64,000 nucleotides of DNA from Cellulomonas persica (GCF_007989825.1 NZ_BJUA01000017.1:1-64000), one strand, 5' to 3'. Counted from the first letter of the stretch, positions 24,800-34,192 are shown. The notes: generated from the letters alone by a model not told the origin. Numbers and translations are program-made.

Positions 24800-24811
24800 G
24801 CCTCAACAGTA

Positions 24812-24836
24812 CTAACGTTTTCTACGAAAGTGTTAG
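24812..24836 (-). promoter_or_regulatory. Palindromic operator-like site at the fic promoter
   Basis: CTAACGTTTTC - TAC - GAAAGTGTTAG is an imperfect 25-bp palindrome (9 of 11 pairs) 13 bases upstream of the fic start codon. It is AT-rich in otherwise GC-rich DNA. It is likely the binding site of the Fic protein's own winged helix or of a local repressor. Confidence 0.6.
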
Positions 24837-24942
24837 CATGAACCCTGCACTTGGGCGGATCTGCCCGCCGCCCGAGCCGCCCTCGTGCCGGACTCGATCC
24901 ATCTCGGGTGCATCGGACCCAGCCTTCAACGTTGGTGAGACT

Positions 24943-25332
24943 TCAGCCGTCGGCGATGGCGCGCAGGATGTCTGCGCCGGACGCGACCACCACTGCTCCG
25001 TCGGCCAGCTCGGCTGGCAGGTGCGCTCGCGCCGCCTCACTGAAGATCAGCGTCGGCACGCCAGGGGCGAAGAGCGCCATCTCGCCTGCTGCGGCCACGC
25101 GTGCGATGAGGTCCCAGGCGCGGCGTCCGCTGACGTGGTTGACCATGAACCCGGTGCCGGGCTCGTCGTCGCTGTAGAGGTCCGCTGTCCCGTCCTCGAA
25201 GATCAGCTCAGCGAAGCGGGTCTCGGGCTCGACTCTGCCCAGGTGGGGGGCGATGAGCGCTCGGAGCACCTGGCCGTCCGCGTCAGCAGGTTTCCCGCCG
25301 ACGAAGCGCTGTGCGAACACGTCGAAGCTCAC
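24943..25332 (-). CDS. Hypothetical protein, 129 aa
   Basis: GTG 25332 opens a soluble acidic product starting VSFDVFAQRFVGGKPADADG. It has LIFEDGTADLYSDDEPGTGF and a C-terminal LADGAVVVASGADILRAIAD. The opening FDVFAQxFxxG is shared by a family of small actinobacterial proteins of unknown function, some near toxin genes; an immunity role is a guess. It lies upstream of fic on the same strand, but a promoter-like palindrome separates them. Confidence 0.65.
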   Translation of the reverse strand: MSFDVFAQRFVGGKPADADGQVLRALIAPHLGRVEPETRFAELIFEDGTADLYSDDEPGTGFMVNHVSGRRAWDLIARVAAAGEMALFAPGVPTLIFSEAARAHLPAELADGAVVVASGADILRAIADG

Positions 25333-25772
25333 GGAGCGGAGGGTCCCATCCGGTGACAGCCTTCAACAACACTCCGGCTTACTGAAGGATGCGGAACAGC
25401 GCGACGTCGCGCCGGAACCCGTCGGAGCGACGGTCACCGCGTCGAGTAGGACTCGCGGACGTGCATGCCGATGTGCTCCGGCTGCGGCGCACCCGCGCGG
25501 TAGGCTGCCGGTGGTTCGGTGATCGAGCCGGGCGGCGGGGCCGCTCGGTGGTGATCCAGCGAGGCGCGTTCGGTTGCGTGTCTCTCTCGGCGTGAGCGCG
25601 GTCCTCGGGATCGCGCGGTCTGGCTGCCGCGCTGTGACCCGGCGCCCGTTTCTGGGGCGCCCCGGCACGGGCGGCCCACGTCAGGGCGCTGGCTTGGCGT
25701 CGTCCGGGTGACGGGCGACTGCGGCACGGCGTGCCGCACCGCGGGTGCGGTGCGCCGCATGAAGGAGGAGAA
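25333..25772. other. Gene-free region before the SNF2 helicase
   Basis: The 440 bases contain only short frames with poor codon usage in all six readings. A small perfect hairpin TGCGGCAC-GGC-GTGCCGCA (about 25719-25737) lies some 35 bases before the helicase start and could be a leader structure or weak terminator. I see nothing else. Confidence 0.5.
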
Positions 25773-27923
25773 GTGGCACGACCCAGCGGTCAGCGCGGGT
25801 CAGGTCGCGCGCGCCAGGATGCTGGCGGGCAGCGTCGTCGTGCGTCGCGGCCCGACGAGGAGGGGATCATCCCCGTTCTCGCCGGGGTGGCGCGGGACGT
25901 GGACAACGCGGTCCGGCGCCCGCCGACGCGCCCCGCGGTGCGCACGCAGTTCCAGGTGACGGCGCTGCTGGTGCGTGAGGAGCGCGCGAAGGTCATGGCG
26001 GACACGGAGCTGTCGTCGGCCAGGCGGACCGAGCAGCTCAAGCGGCTCGACGGGGTCGCGACGCTGCTGGCGAAGATCGCCGCGCGGGACACGTCCCTGC
26101 TCGCGCTGCTCGCGGAGGACGCCAAGGTGTCCGACGCGGCGCGGGCCTACAAGGCCACGGTCATGCGTGCGGGTGGGCTGGAGCCGCCCGAGGAGCCCGA
26201 GCCGGAGCCGGCGCCCGTCGTCGCGCAGGCCACGACGAACCGCGTGGTGCCGCGGTCGGTGATCTCCCGCAAGCTCGCGAACCCGTTCCTCGCGCCCGAC
26301 TTCGAGGCGGCCGCCGCTCGCAGCGCCGCGCGGCCTCGTCGGCTGGCGGGGTGGGAGCTGCTGGAGCCGCTGTTCCGGTCGTTCGAGTACGCCGCGACCG
26401 GGCAGCCGGCGTGCATGGACCTGCCCGAACCGCGGCCGGTGCCCACGCCGCTCGGGCGTGAGCTCATGCACCACCAGGCGCAGCTCGTCACCGCCACGGC
26501 GCGCGGGCACCGCACGTTCCTCCTGGCCGACGAGCCGGGCCTCGGCAAGACCGCGCAGGCGCTGCTCGCGGCGCAGGCCGCGGACGCCTACCCGCTGCTC
26601 GTCGTCGTCCCGAACGTGGTGAAGACCAACTGGGCGCACGAGGTCGGGCTGTGGACGCCGCATCGTCGGGCGACCGTGGTGCACGGCGACGGCGAGGACG
26701 TCGACGCGTTCGCGGACGTGTTCATCGTCAACTACGAGATCCTCGACCGGCACGTCGGCTGGCTCGGGGACTTCGGGTTCGGCGGGATGGTCGTCGACGA
26801 GGCCCACTTCATCAAGAACAAGTCGTCGCAGCGCTCGCAGCACGTGCTGGCGATCTCCGAGAAGATCCGTGAGCGCACCGCGCGGCCGCTGCTCATGGCG
26901 CTCACCGGGACGCCGCTCATCAACGACATCGAGGACTTCCGGGCGATCTGGCAGTTCCTCGGGTGGATCGACGACAAGGTCCCGCTCGGCGACCTCATGT
27001 CGAGCCTCGAGGAGACCGGCCTGACGCCCGCCGACCCCGGCTTCTACGCCGCGGCGCGCGCGAGCGTGATCGACATGGGCATCGTGCGACGCCGCAAGGT
27101 CGACGTGGTCGCGGACATCCCCGCGCGGCGGGTCGCGGACCTGCCCGTCGAGCTCGACGGTGCGGTGGGGCGGTCCATCCGCGCGGCGGAGGAGGCGCTC
27201 GCTCGTCGGCTCGTCAAGCGGTACCAGTCCGCGCTGGAGGCGCGTCCGGTCGACGAGGTGCGCGAGGGCATCGACCTGGAGCTCGCGCGTCGCGTCGCCG
27301 CCGGCGAGCTCAAGGACTCGAACTCGAAGGCGTCGGGCGAGAACGTGTTCACGATGGTCCGCCGGATCGGCCAGGCCAAGGCTGGGCTCGCGGCGGACTA
27401 CGCGGCGCAGCTCGCGCGCAACGTCGGCAAGGTCGTGTTCTTCGCCAAGCACGTGGACGTCATGGACCAGGCCGAGCAGACGTTCGTCGACCGGGGCATC
27501 CCGTTCGCGTCGATCCGCGGCGAGCAGACGCCGCGGGCGCGCGACAAGGCGATCAAGGCGTTCACCACCGACCCGGACGTGCAGATCGCGGTCTGCTCGC
27601 TCCTGGCCGCTGGCGTGGGGCTGAACCTGCAGGTCGCGTCCAACCTGGTGCTCGCCGAGCTGTCCTGGACCGACGCCGAGCAGACCCAGGCGATCGACCG
27701 CGTGCACCGGATCGGGCAGTCCGAGCCGGTCACCGCGTGGCGCGTGATCGCGGCGCAGACCATCGACGCCAAGATCGCCGAGCTCATCGACAGCAAGTCG
27801 GGCCTCGCGGCGCGCGCGCTGGACGGCGCGGACATCGACGAGGACGCGTCGTCGACCGACGTGCAGCTCGACACCCTCGTCGCCCTGCTCACCGAGGCGC
27901 TGGAGGCGCAGGCCGCCGCCTGA
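25773..27923 (+). CDS. SNF2-type DEAD/DEAH-box helicase
   Basis: The 716-aa product has a 180-residue N-terminal region, then SNF2 motifs in order: I ADEPGLGKTAQ, Ia VVVPNVVKTNW, II MVVDEAHFIKN, III MALTGTPLIND, V-VI SLLAAGVGLNLQ and QAIDRVHRIGQSEPV. Such proteins move along dsDNA using ATP. GTG 25773 sits behind a strong AAGGAGGAG ribosome site; earlier in-frame codons lack one. No methylase, nuclease or PLD partner adjoins, so it does not look like a DISARM or similar set. Its position beside fic and the island makes a defence or mobile role possible but unproven. Confidence 0.88.
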   Translation: MARPSGQRGSGRARQDAGGQRRRASRPDEEGIIPVLAGVARDVDNAVRRPPTRPAVRTQFQVTALLVREERAKVMADTELSSARRTEQLKRLDGVATLLAKIAARDTSLLALLAEDAKVSDAARAYKATVMRAGGLEPPEEPEPEPAPVVAQATTNRVVPRSVISRKLANPFLAPDFEAAAARSAARPRRLAGWELLEPLFRSFEYAATGQPACMDLPEPRPVPTPLGRELMHHQAQLVTATARGHRTFLLADEPGLGKTAQALLAAQAADAYPLLVVVPNVVKTNWAHEVGLWTPHRRATVVHGDGEDVDAFADVFIVNYEILDRHVGWLGDFGFGGMVVDEAHFIKNKSSQRSQHVLAISEKIRERTARPLLMALTGTPLINDIEDFRAIWQFLGWIDDKVPLGDLMSSLEETGLTPADPGFYAAARASVIDMGIVRRRKVDVVADIPARRVADLPVELDGAVGRSIRAAEEALARRLVKRYQSALEARPVDEVREGIDLELARRVAAGELKDSNSKASGENVFTMVRRIGQAKAGLAADYAAQLARNVGKVVFFAKHVDVMDQAEQTFVDRGIPFASIRGEQTPRARDKAIKAFTTDPDVQIAVCSLLAAGVGLNLQVASNLVLAELSWTDAEQTQAIDRVHRIGQSEPVTAWRVIAAQTIDAKIAELIDSKSGLAARALDGADIDEDASSTDVQLDTLVALLTEALEAQAAA

Positions 27924-29273
27924 TCACGACGAGCGCGCGGCCAGGTTCTGCAGGAGGAGGGCCTGGGCGACGACGAGGTGCTCGATCTCGGACGGGTCGA
28001 CGCTCTCGTCGCTCGCGTGGATGCGGGACCTGGCGACGTCCTCCGGCCCCCACAGGATGAACTCGGCGCCCGGCGACGCGGTCTGCAGCGTGCGCAGCAG
28101 CGGGATGGACGCGCCGGACCCGGCCTCGCCGACGGGCCTGCCGTACGCCTGCTCGAGCGCGTCGCGCGCCGCGGCGTAGGCGGGGCCGTCCGTCGGGCAC
28201 GTGAACGGGGGAGCGGCCTTGGTGCGGCGGACCTCGACCTGCGCGCCCCACGGTGCGTGCGTCTCGAGGTGCGCGACGAGCGCGTCGAGCTCGGCCGTCG
28301 GGTCCGAGCCGGGGACGATCCGCATGGACAGCTTCGCGCGGGCCTCCGGCAGGAGCACGTTCGACGAGCCCGCGATGCTCGTCGTGTCGACACCGATCGC
28401 CGAGACCGACGGGTTGCCGTACAGGCGCTGCCCGATGGTGCCGGTGCCGATGAGCGAGACGCCGTCGACCAGGTCGGCACCCGCGCGGAACTGGTCCTCG
28501 GTGAGGTCCTCGCCGGTCCACGGCGTGCGGGAGACGCCCTCGACGGCCACGTCGCCGGCCTCGTCGTGCAGGGTCGCCAGCAGGCGCGCCAGCGCGATCA
28601 TCGCGTCGGGTGTGGGACCGCCGTAGACGCCCGAGTGCAGCGGGTGCTGCAACGTGCGGACGGTGACCTCGCAGGCCACGTCGCCGCGCAGCGCGGTGCT
28701 GAGCGCGGGCTGGCCGACCTCGAGGTTGCCCATGTCGCACACGACGAACGCGTCGCACACGAACAGCTCGGGGTGCGCCTCGACGAACGCCTCGAGGTTG
28801 CTCTCGGTCTCCTCCATGCCCTCGAGCACGAGCTTGACCGTGCACGGCGGGCGGCCCTCGAACACCTGGAGCGTGCCGAGGTGCGCGACCAGCCCCGCCT
28901 TGTCGTCGGCGGCACCCCGGCCGTAGATGCGGCCGTCGGCCTTGCGCGTCGCGGTCCACGGGTCGCTCGTCCACCCCTGCTCGGGCGGTGCGGGCTGCAC
29001 GTCGTAGTGCGCGTACAGCAGCACCACGGGTGAGCCCTCCGGACCGGGGAGCTCGGCGTAGATCGGCGGGTAGCCTGCGGGGACGTCCATGAAGCGCGCG
29101 TCGGTGAAGCCGACCTCGCGGAACAGCTCGAGCGTGCGCTCCGCCATCCGGTGCACGGGCTCGGCCGGGTAGCCGGGGAACGCGACGGACGGGATGGCGA
29201 CGAGCTCGGCGAGCCGGTCGAGCAGCGACGGCATGAGCGCCGCCGCGCGGCTGGCGATCTCCTCGGTCTGCAT
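27924..29273 (-). CDS. M20-family metallodipeptidase
   Basis: The 449-aa product has the M20 signature VVLLYAHYDVQPAPPEQGW (metal His and Asp), GRGAADDKAGL, and the catalytic Glu in LVLEGMEETES. A dimerisation domain contains HPLHSGVYGG, and the C-terminal metal His is in SRIHASDE. These are cytosolic di-zinc dipeptidases or acylases. ATG 29273 follows AGGAGGAGCC. It is 20 bases downstream of the Dcu-type transporter on the same strand, so the two are likely cotranscribed and may handle uptake and hydrolysis of a dipeptide or N-acyl amino acid. Confidence 0.9.
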   Translation of the reverse strand: MQTEEIASRAAALMPSLLDRLAELVAIPSVAFPGYPAEPVHRMAERTLELFREVGFTDARFMDVPAGYPPIYAELPGPEGSPVVLLYAHYDVQPAPPEQGWTSDPWTATRKADGRIYGRGAADDKAGLVAHLGTLQVFEGRPPCTVKLVLEGMEETESNLEAFVEAHPELFVCDAFVVCDMGNLEVGQPALSTALRGDVACEVTVRTLQHPLHSGVYGGPTPDAMIALARLLATLHDEAGDVAVEGVSRTPWTGEDLTEDQFRAGADLVDGVSLIGTGTIGQRLYGNPSVSAIGVDTTSIAGSSNVLLPEARAKLSMRIVPGSDPTAELDALVAHLETHAPWGAQVEVRRTKAAPPFTCPTDGPAYAAARDALEQAYGRPVGEAGSGASIPLLRTLQTASPGAEFILWGPEDVARSRIHASDESVDPSEIEHLVVAQALLLQNLAARSS

Positions 29274-29293
29274 GGCTCCTCCTGACGGTCGGG

Positions 29294-30742
29294 CTAGTAG
29301 AAGATCGCGCCGATCGCAGCGCCGACGAGCACGCTGGTCACGGTCATGATGACCATCGGCAGGAAGAAGCTGTGGTCCAGCAGCTTGGTGCCGAGCCGGG
29401 TGGTCCCGGTGAGGTCGAAGTTCGCGGCGGCGATCTGCGTGCCGTTGGCCGGCAGCGTGTAGACGCCGTTGAGCGCACCCGCCCACATGCCCGTGACGAG
29501 CCCGGGGGACAGCCCCGCGGCGAGCCCGATCGGCACGATCGTCCGCGTCGCCGTCGACTGGCTCGTCGTGAGCGCGGCGACGAGGAACACGGCCAGCGCG
29601 AAGATCACCACGTAGTCGTTCACCCAGCCGCCGATCGTCCCGACGATCACGTCCTCGTGCGCGGCGATGAACGTGGCCGTCAGCCACGCGATGCCGAACA
29701 GCGCGATCGCCGCGACCATCCCCGCCTTGAACACCGACATCTCGGGGACGTCGGCGACCTTCGGCCGGCCGAGGAACAGGATCGCGACCCCGACCGCGAA
29801 CATCACGATGATGATCGTCGTCGTCATGTCGATCGGGACGGACTCGCCCTCGACCTCGAACGCGGGCCGCAGGTCCGGGAACAGACCCAGCAGCACGATC
29901 ACGACGACGCCGACGAGGAACGCCAGCGCGGAGTTGCGGCCCCGGGTGGTGGCCTGCGGGACGACCGGTGCGGTGGCCACCGGGGCGGTCCCGCTCGTCG
30001 TCGTCCCCGCGGTGCCGCCGTCCGGTGCGACGACCGGGCCAGTCGCGTCGCTCGTCGTCGGCCCCGTGGCGCTGGAGGCGAGCAGCTCGGCACGTGACGG
30101 CAGCAGCCCGGCCGCGATGCGCGCCTGCACCTCGGGGTCGTCGTCCAGCTCCGTGCCGACCCGGTTCATGACGAGCGCCGTCACGACGATCCCTGCGATG
30201 CACGCCGGGAAGGTCACCGACAGGATCTGCGGCAGGCTGAACCCGAACGGCTCGACGTCCGTGAGCGTGAGCATCGCGGCCATCGCCGCGGACACCGGCG
30301 AGGCCGCCAGCGCCATCCCGGACTGCACGACCGTCACCGTCAACGGCCGCGACGGACGGATGCCGTTGCGGTACGACACGTCGTAGATCACCGGCAGCAG
30401 CGGGTACAGGATGTTGCCCGTCCCGGACCCGACCGCGAACAGGAACGCCGTGAGCGGCGCGATGAGCGTGATCTGCTTCGGGTGGTTCTCGATCACGCGC
30501 GCCGCGACGCCGACCATCCAGTCGATGCCCCCGGCCGCCTGCATCATCGAGGCCGCCGTCACCACCGCCAGGATGATGAGCATCGCCGAGCCGGGCGGCT
30601 CACCGGGCGCCTCCTGGAAGACGAACACCAGGATCCCGACGCCGACGCCGCCCCACAGGCCGACCCCGACGCCCCCGGCGCGCGTGCCCATCACGATGCA
30701 CGCGAGCACCACCAGCGCCTCGAGAACGAAGACCACGTCCAC
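29294..30742 (-). CDS. Dcu-type anaerobic C4-dicarboxylate transporter family protein
   Basis: The 482-aa product has about 11 hydrophobic segments starting with VVFVLEALVVLACIVMG. It contains GIDWMVGVAARVIENHPKQI and PLLPVIYDVSYRNGIRPSRP, which are Dcu-family patterns. A poorly conserved Ser/Thr/Ala-rich cytoplasmic loop (about 215-265) interrupts the helices. The family exchanges fumarate, aspartate or succinate. GTG 30742 follows GAAGGAGGAGCGGC. The pairing with the M20 peptidase gene suggests a related substrate such as aspartate or an aspartyl compound, as inference. Confidence 0.83.
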   Translation of the reverse strand: MDVVFVLEALVVLACIVMGTRAGGVGVGLWGGVGVGILVFVFQEAPGEPPGSAMLIILAVVTAASMMQAAGGIDWMVGVAARVIENHPKQITLIAPLTAFLFAVGSGTGNILYPLLPVIYDVSYRNGIRPSRPLTVTVVQSGMALAASPVSAAMAAMLTLTDVEPFGFSLPQILSVTFPACIAGIVVTALVMNRVGTELDDDPEVQARIAAGLLPSRAELLASSATGPTTSDATGPVVAPDGGTAGTTTSGTAPVATAPVVPQATTRGRNSALAFLVGVVVIVLLGLFPDLRPAFEVEGESVPIDMTTTIIIVMFAVGVAILFLGRPKVADVPEMSVFKAGMVAAIALFGIAWLTATFIAAHEDVIVGTIGGWVNDYVVIFALAVFLVAALTTSQSTATRTIVPIGLAAGLSPGLVTGMWAGALNGVYTLPANGTQIAAANFDLTGTTRLGTKLLDHSFFLPMVIMTVTSVLVGAAIGAIFY

Positions 30743-30770
30743 GCCGCTCCTCCTTCGCCCCTTGCCGGCC

Positions 30771-31184
30771 CTACCGCGTCCCGCATGTCGCGGCCACGTC
30801 CCGTTGCAGCGCCTGCGCCGCGTCCCGCACAGCGTCGAGCTGCTGGGCGACGAGCGGGCGGGCGGTGGTCAGCGCGTCTGGCCCGGCGGCGACGACCGTC
30901 GCGCGCAGGTCCGCGATCGCCTCACGCAGCGCCGCGGCGTCGGTCCGCGCGGTCCCGTCGGCCGCGGCCATGACCTGGTCGAGCTCCGTGCGCAGCCGGC
31001 CGAGCGCGTCCTTCACCTGGTCGGCCGTGAGCGTCGCGGCGTCGAGGTCGCGCACGTCATGCACGGCGTCGCGCAGGTCGTCGACCTGCGCGCACACGTC
31101 GGTCGCCTTCGCGTCCTGGGCCTGCGCCGCGCACCCGGAGACGACGAGCGCGACGCCGACGAGCCCGCCGACCAGACGCCCCAT
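30771..31184 (-). CDS. Small secreted lipoprotein
   Basis: The 137-aa product has a lipoprotein signal (MGRLVGGLVGVALVVSGCAA; lipobox cysteine about residue 18). The mature part is helical, acidic and Ala-rich with regular heptads (VDDLRDAVHDVRDLDAATLT onward), so it is probably a coiled coil, and ends TCGTR. I do not recognise the family. ATG 31184 follows GGAGCGCTC. It is upstream of the Dcu gene on the same strand with a 28-base gap. Confidence 0.72.
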   Translation of the reverse strand: MGRLVGGLVGVALVVSGCAAQAQDAKATDVCAQVDDLRDAVHDVRDLDAATLTADQVKDALGRLRTELDQVMAAADGTARTDAAALREAIADLRATVVAAGPDALTTARPLVAQQLDAVRDAAQALQRDVAATCGTR

Positions 31185-31345
31185 GAGCGCTCCGTTCCTC
31201 GCACCCGCGGCTGCAGGTCCGTCGCCATTGTCCGGACGGCGACGAACCCGCGACCTCACCCGCGCAGGGTGAACGCGCGGGTCAGCGCGGCCGCCCGACG
31301 GTTCTTCCAGTGCCCGTCGGGCGCGGTTGCCTGCCAGAGTGAGGC

Positions 31346-31831
31346 ATGGCGCACGATCAGGACGCAGTCGTGGGGTTCCGGATCTGGCCGCCCGTGGCGA
31401 TCGGCACACCGCTCGTCGTCGGCTGGCTCGCGACCGTCATCGGGGGCGACCCGGTGACGCTCGGACCGTGGCGCGTGCCGGCCGGGTGGGCGCTGCTCGT
31501 CGTCTTCGGGGTGTGGAACGGCTGGGCGCTGTGGCTGTTCCGCCGCCATCGCACCGGCCTGCTGCCGGGACAGGCGACGCTCTCGCTCATCGAGGAGGGG
31601 CCGTTCCGGCTCTCGCGCAACCCGCTGTACGTCGGGATGCTCGGCCTGTACCTGGCGCTCGCGCTCCTGGCGCCGACGTTCTGGGGGCTCCTGCTGTTCC
31701 CGCTGGCCGTCGGCCTGGTGCTGTGGGGCGCGATCCTGCCCGAGGAATGCTTCCTGCACGGCCTGTTCGGCGAGCCCTACGACGCCTACCGCCGCCGCGT
31801 CCCCCGCTGGCTCGGCCTGCACCGGCGGTGA
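31346..31831 (+). CDS. Isoprenylcysteine-type membrane methyltransferase (ICMT/PEMT family)
   Basis: The 161-aa product has four hydrophobic helices. It carries the family core LIEEGPFRLSRNPLYVGMLG followed by LPEECFLHGLFGEPYDAYRR, which binds S-adenosylmethionine at the membrane. Bacterial members methylate lipids or unknown small molecules. It starts MAHDQDAVVGFRIWPP. It is divergent from the lipoprotein gene. The substrate cannot be told. Confidence 0.85.
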   Translation: MAHDQDAVVGFRIWPPVAIGTPLVVGWLATVIGGDPVTLGPWRVPAGWALLVVFGVWNGWALWLFRRHRTGLLPGQATLSLIEEGPFRLSRNPLYVGMLGLYLALALLAPTFWGLLLFPLAVGLVLWGAILPEECFLHGLFGEPYDAYRRRVPRWLGLHRR

Positions 31832-32007
31832 CCCGGGGCCGACGACGAGCGCGTCGCCGGCCTCGCGCCGAGGCGGCACCGGGGCGACGACGACCGTCGG
31901 GCTGCGCGGCGCATCGGGGGCGTCCGACCGTGGTCGGACACGACGCGTGTGGAGTCGATGCCCTGGGACGACGATCGGGCGCGGGCTCGTGGCCGATCGT
32001 TGGGTGC

Positions 32008-32805
32008 ATGCCGTTCACGCTGTCGCACGCCGCTGCCGTCGTCCCGCTCGCGCGCGGACCGCTGGTCCCCGCCGCGCTCGTCGTCGGGGCGATGGCGCCC
32101 GACGTGCCGTACTTCGTGACGGTGCCGCGGTACGCGGGCGCCTGGTACGAGCCGTTCGTCAACGCGACGACGACGCACCACTGGCCCGGCGCCCTCACGG
32201 TCGCGGTGCCCACCGCCGCCGCTCTCCTCGCGGCGTGGTGGGTGGTCAAGGCACCGCTCGCCGCGCTCGTGACGAGGCACCGCGTGGGCCTGCCGAGCGA
32301 TCGGTCCGACGAGCGAGGTGGCCGGGTCGAGCGGGCGGGGTGGGTCGTCGTCTCGCTCGTGCTGGGGGTCGCGACGCACGTGCTGTGGGACTCGTTCACG
32401 CACGGCGACGGGTTCCTGGTCGAGCGGGTCGACGCGCTGCGGGAGCCCGCGTTCGCGGGGATGGACGTCGCGCGCGTCCTGCAGCACGTGAGCACGGTCG
32501 TCGGGCTCGTGGTGCTCGCGGTGTGGGCGGCGCGCGCGGGCGCGCGGTGGCGACAGCGCGGCGGCCGGGTCGAGGTGTCGCGCGCGGGTGTCGTCGTCCT
32601 GGCGGGGGTCGCGGTGCTCGGGCTGGCCGCGGCCGCGTTCGCGGTCGCGCGGGACGTCGCACAGGGCGAGTCGGTCGAGGCGACGCTCGTCGGGCTCGTC
32701 ACGGCGTCCGGTGCGGCCGTCGCCGCGTCGCTGGTGCTGTACGCGGTGGCGCGTCGGCTGGCCGACGGTCTGCAGGCGCGCTCAGCTCGGCGCGTCGAGG
32801 TCTGA
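32008..32805 (+). CDS. DUF4184-family membrane protein
   Basis: The 265-aa product opens MPFTLSHAAAVVPLARGPLV with GAMAPDVPYFV. It continues HHWPGALTVAVPTA and VLGVATHVLWDSFTHGDGF, which is the DUF4184 / phospholipase-C-like membrane metal-site pattern (conserved His and Asp near helices). About six hydrophobic helices are present. The function of the family is not known. ATG 32008 gives the family start. It stands alone on the plus strand, 180 bases before the LacI gene. Confidence 0.85.
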   Translation: MPFTLSHAAAVVPLARGPLVPAALVVGAMAPDVPYFVTVPRYAGAWYEPFVNATTTHHWPGALTVAVPTAAALLAAWWVVKAPLAALVTRHRVGLPSDRSDERGGRVERAGWVVVSLVLGVATHVLWDSFTHGDGFLVERVDALREPAFAGMDVARVLQHVSTVVGLVVLAVWAARAGARWRQRGGRVEVSRAGVVVLAGVAVLGLAAAAFAVARDVAQGESVEATLVGLVTASGAAVAASLVLYAVARRLADGLQARSARRVEV

Positions 32806-32991
32806 GGCGCGGGGCGGCCCCGAGCGTCAGCCCAGGGGCGCACGGTGTGACAGCACCGGGCGACGGTGCGCGGCTGACCTGCGACGATGGCCCTGCAGAA
32901 CGGCCCGGAACTCGGATGTAGCATCCGGGGCCGTAGCATCACGCCTGCTCCGCCGCGTGCGAGAACGCGCGTGGTGAGGGCGACGGCGACG

Positions 32992-34059
32992 ATGCAGACG
33001 GACGGAGGCGTGGTGCCCAAGAGCGTGGGTTCGCGGACCGGTGACGCGGTGCGTCCGGTCGGCGTCCGGGACGTCGCCGCCCGAGCTGGGGTCTCGCTGG
33101 GCACGGTGTCGAACGTCCTGAACAACCCCGACCGGGTCGGGGCCGCGACGCGTGAGCGTGTCGAGTCGGCCATGCGGGCGCTGGGGTTCGTGCCGTCGCG
33201 CGCCGCGGGTCAGCTGCGCAGCCGGCGCTCGGAGCTGATCGGCCTCGTCGTGCCGGACGTGGGCAACCCGTTCTGGGCGTCGGTGCTGCGCGGGGTCGAG
33301 ACGGTGACCGACGAGGCGGGGCTGACGATGGTCGTCGGCTCGACGCACCAGGACCCGGAGCGGCAGGAGCACCTGCTGCGCGTGCTGAAGAGCCAGGGCG
33401 TCGACGGGCTCGTGATCGCGCCGATCGTGGACCGGGCGTCCGACTGGGCGCCGTTCGGGGACCGGCGGTTCGGCGTGGTGACGCTCGAGCGGCAGGGCGC
33501 GGGCTCGACGGGCGCGTGGGTGAGCCTCGACAACGTCGAGGGTGCGCGCCTGGCGATGGCGCACCTGCTGGAGCAGGGGCACCGCCGGATCGCGCTCGTG
33601 AACGGGCCGTCGTCGGTCTCGTGGTGCGCGGAGCGGCGGGCCGGCGTGGTGCTCGCGCTCGCGGAGCGCGGGCTCGCGGAGCAGGACGTGGTCGTGGACG
33701 TCGAGGTGTGCGACCTGACGGTCGACGAGGGCGCGGAGGCGGTCGCGCCCCTGCTCGACGCGCGTGAGGTGACGGCCGTGATGTGCGTCAACGACATGCT
33801 CGCGCTCGGGGCGCTGCTCGCGATGCAGCAGCGGGGTCTGCGGGTGCCGCACGACGTCGCGCTGATCGGGTACGACGACGCGGACTTCGCGCCCGCGCTG
33901 AACCCGCCGCTGTCCACCGTGCGGCAGCCGGCGTTCGAGATGGGTGTCGCTGCGGCGCGCCTCCTGCTCCGCTCGGGTGAACGCGAGCCGGGTGAGCACG
34001 TGGAGTTCGAGCCGCTGCTCGTGGTGCGGGACTCGACCGCGGCCTCCGCGAGCCTCTGA
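32992..34059 (+). CDS. LacI-family repressor of the D-lyxose/pentose operon
   Basis: The 355-aa product has the LacI HTH VGVRDVAARAGVSLGTVSNV plus hinge helix SRAAGQLRSRRS. A sugar-binding periplasmic-protein-like core follows (IGLVVPDVGNPFWASVLRGV; MCVNDMLALGALLAMQQRGL; IGYDDADFAPALNPPLSTVR). It sits just upstream of, and in the same direction as, the sugar operon. Two TGAACCGGTTCA operators lie between them. It likely represses the operon until a pentose or ketose binds. The start is uncertain: ATG 32992, or GTG 33013 behind GGAGG. Confidence 0.9.
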   Translation: MQTDGGVVPKSVGSRTGDAVRPVGVRDVAARAGVSLGTVSNVLNNPDRVGAATRERVESAMRALGFVPSRAAGQLRSRRSELIGLVVPDVGNPFWASVLRGVETVTDEAGLTMVVGSTHQDPERQEHLLRVLKSQGVDGLVIAPIVDRASDWAPFGDRRFGVVTLERQGAGSTGAWVSLDNVEGARLAMAHLLEQGHRRIALVNGPSSVSWCAERRAGVVLALAERGLAEQDVVVDVEVCDLTVDEGAEAVAPLLDAREVTAVMCVNDMLALGALLAMQQRGLRVPHDVALIGYDDADFAPALNPPLSTVRQPAFEMGVAAARLLLRSGEREPGEHVEFEPLLVVRDSTAASASL

Positions 34060-34097
34060 CCTGCGCAGACGCAGGGCACCCGGCATCGTGACGTAAT

Positions 34098-34114
34098 GTG
34101 TCAGTGACTGACAC
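34098..34114. promoter_or_regulatory. Palindrome GTGTCAG-TGA-CTGACAC upstream of the sugar operon
   Basis: A perfect 7+3+7 palindrome lies about 20 bases upstream of the -35 box of the isomerase promoter. Its core TGTCAGTGACTGAC (14 bases) recurs exactly at 45505-45518 in the TetR/BldC-like intergenic region. A TetR-type dimer site is likely. Confidence 0.65.
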
Positions 34115-34134
34115 TCAACTGTGACCTTGTCCGC

Positions 34135-34192
34135 TTGACACTCACGGACTTCGGGATGCACTCTTGAACCGGTTCAGAAATGAACCGGTTCA
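34135..34192 (+). promoter_or_regulatory. Promoter with two tandem LacI operators for the sugar operon
   Basis: TTGACA at 34135-34140 is a consensus -35. CACTCT at 34159-34164 (18-base gap) is a plausible -10. TGAACCGGTTCA palindromes at 34165-34176 and 34181-34192 follow at once, 16 bases apart centre to centre, so bound repressor would block the start site. The ribosome site GGAGGATCC follows at about 34234. Confidence 0.8.
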
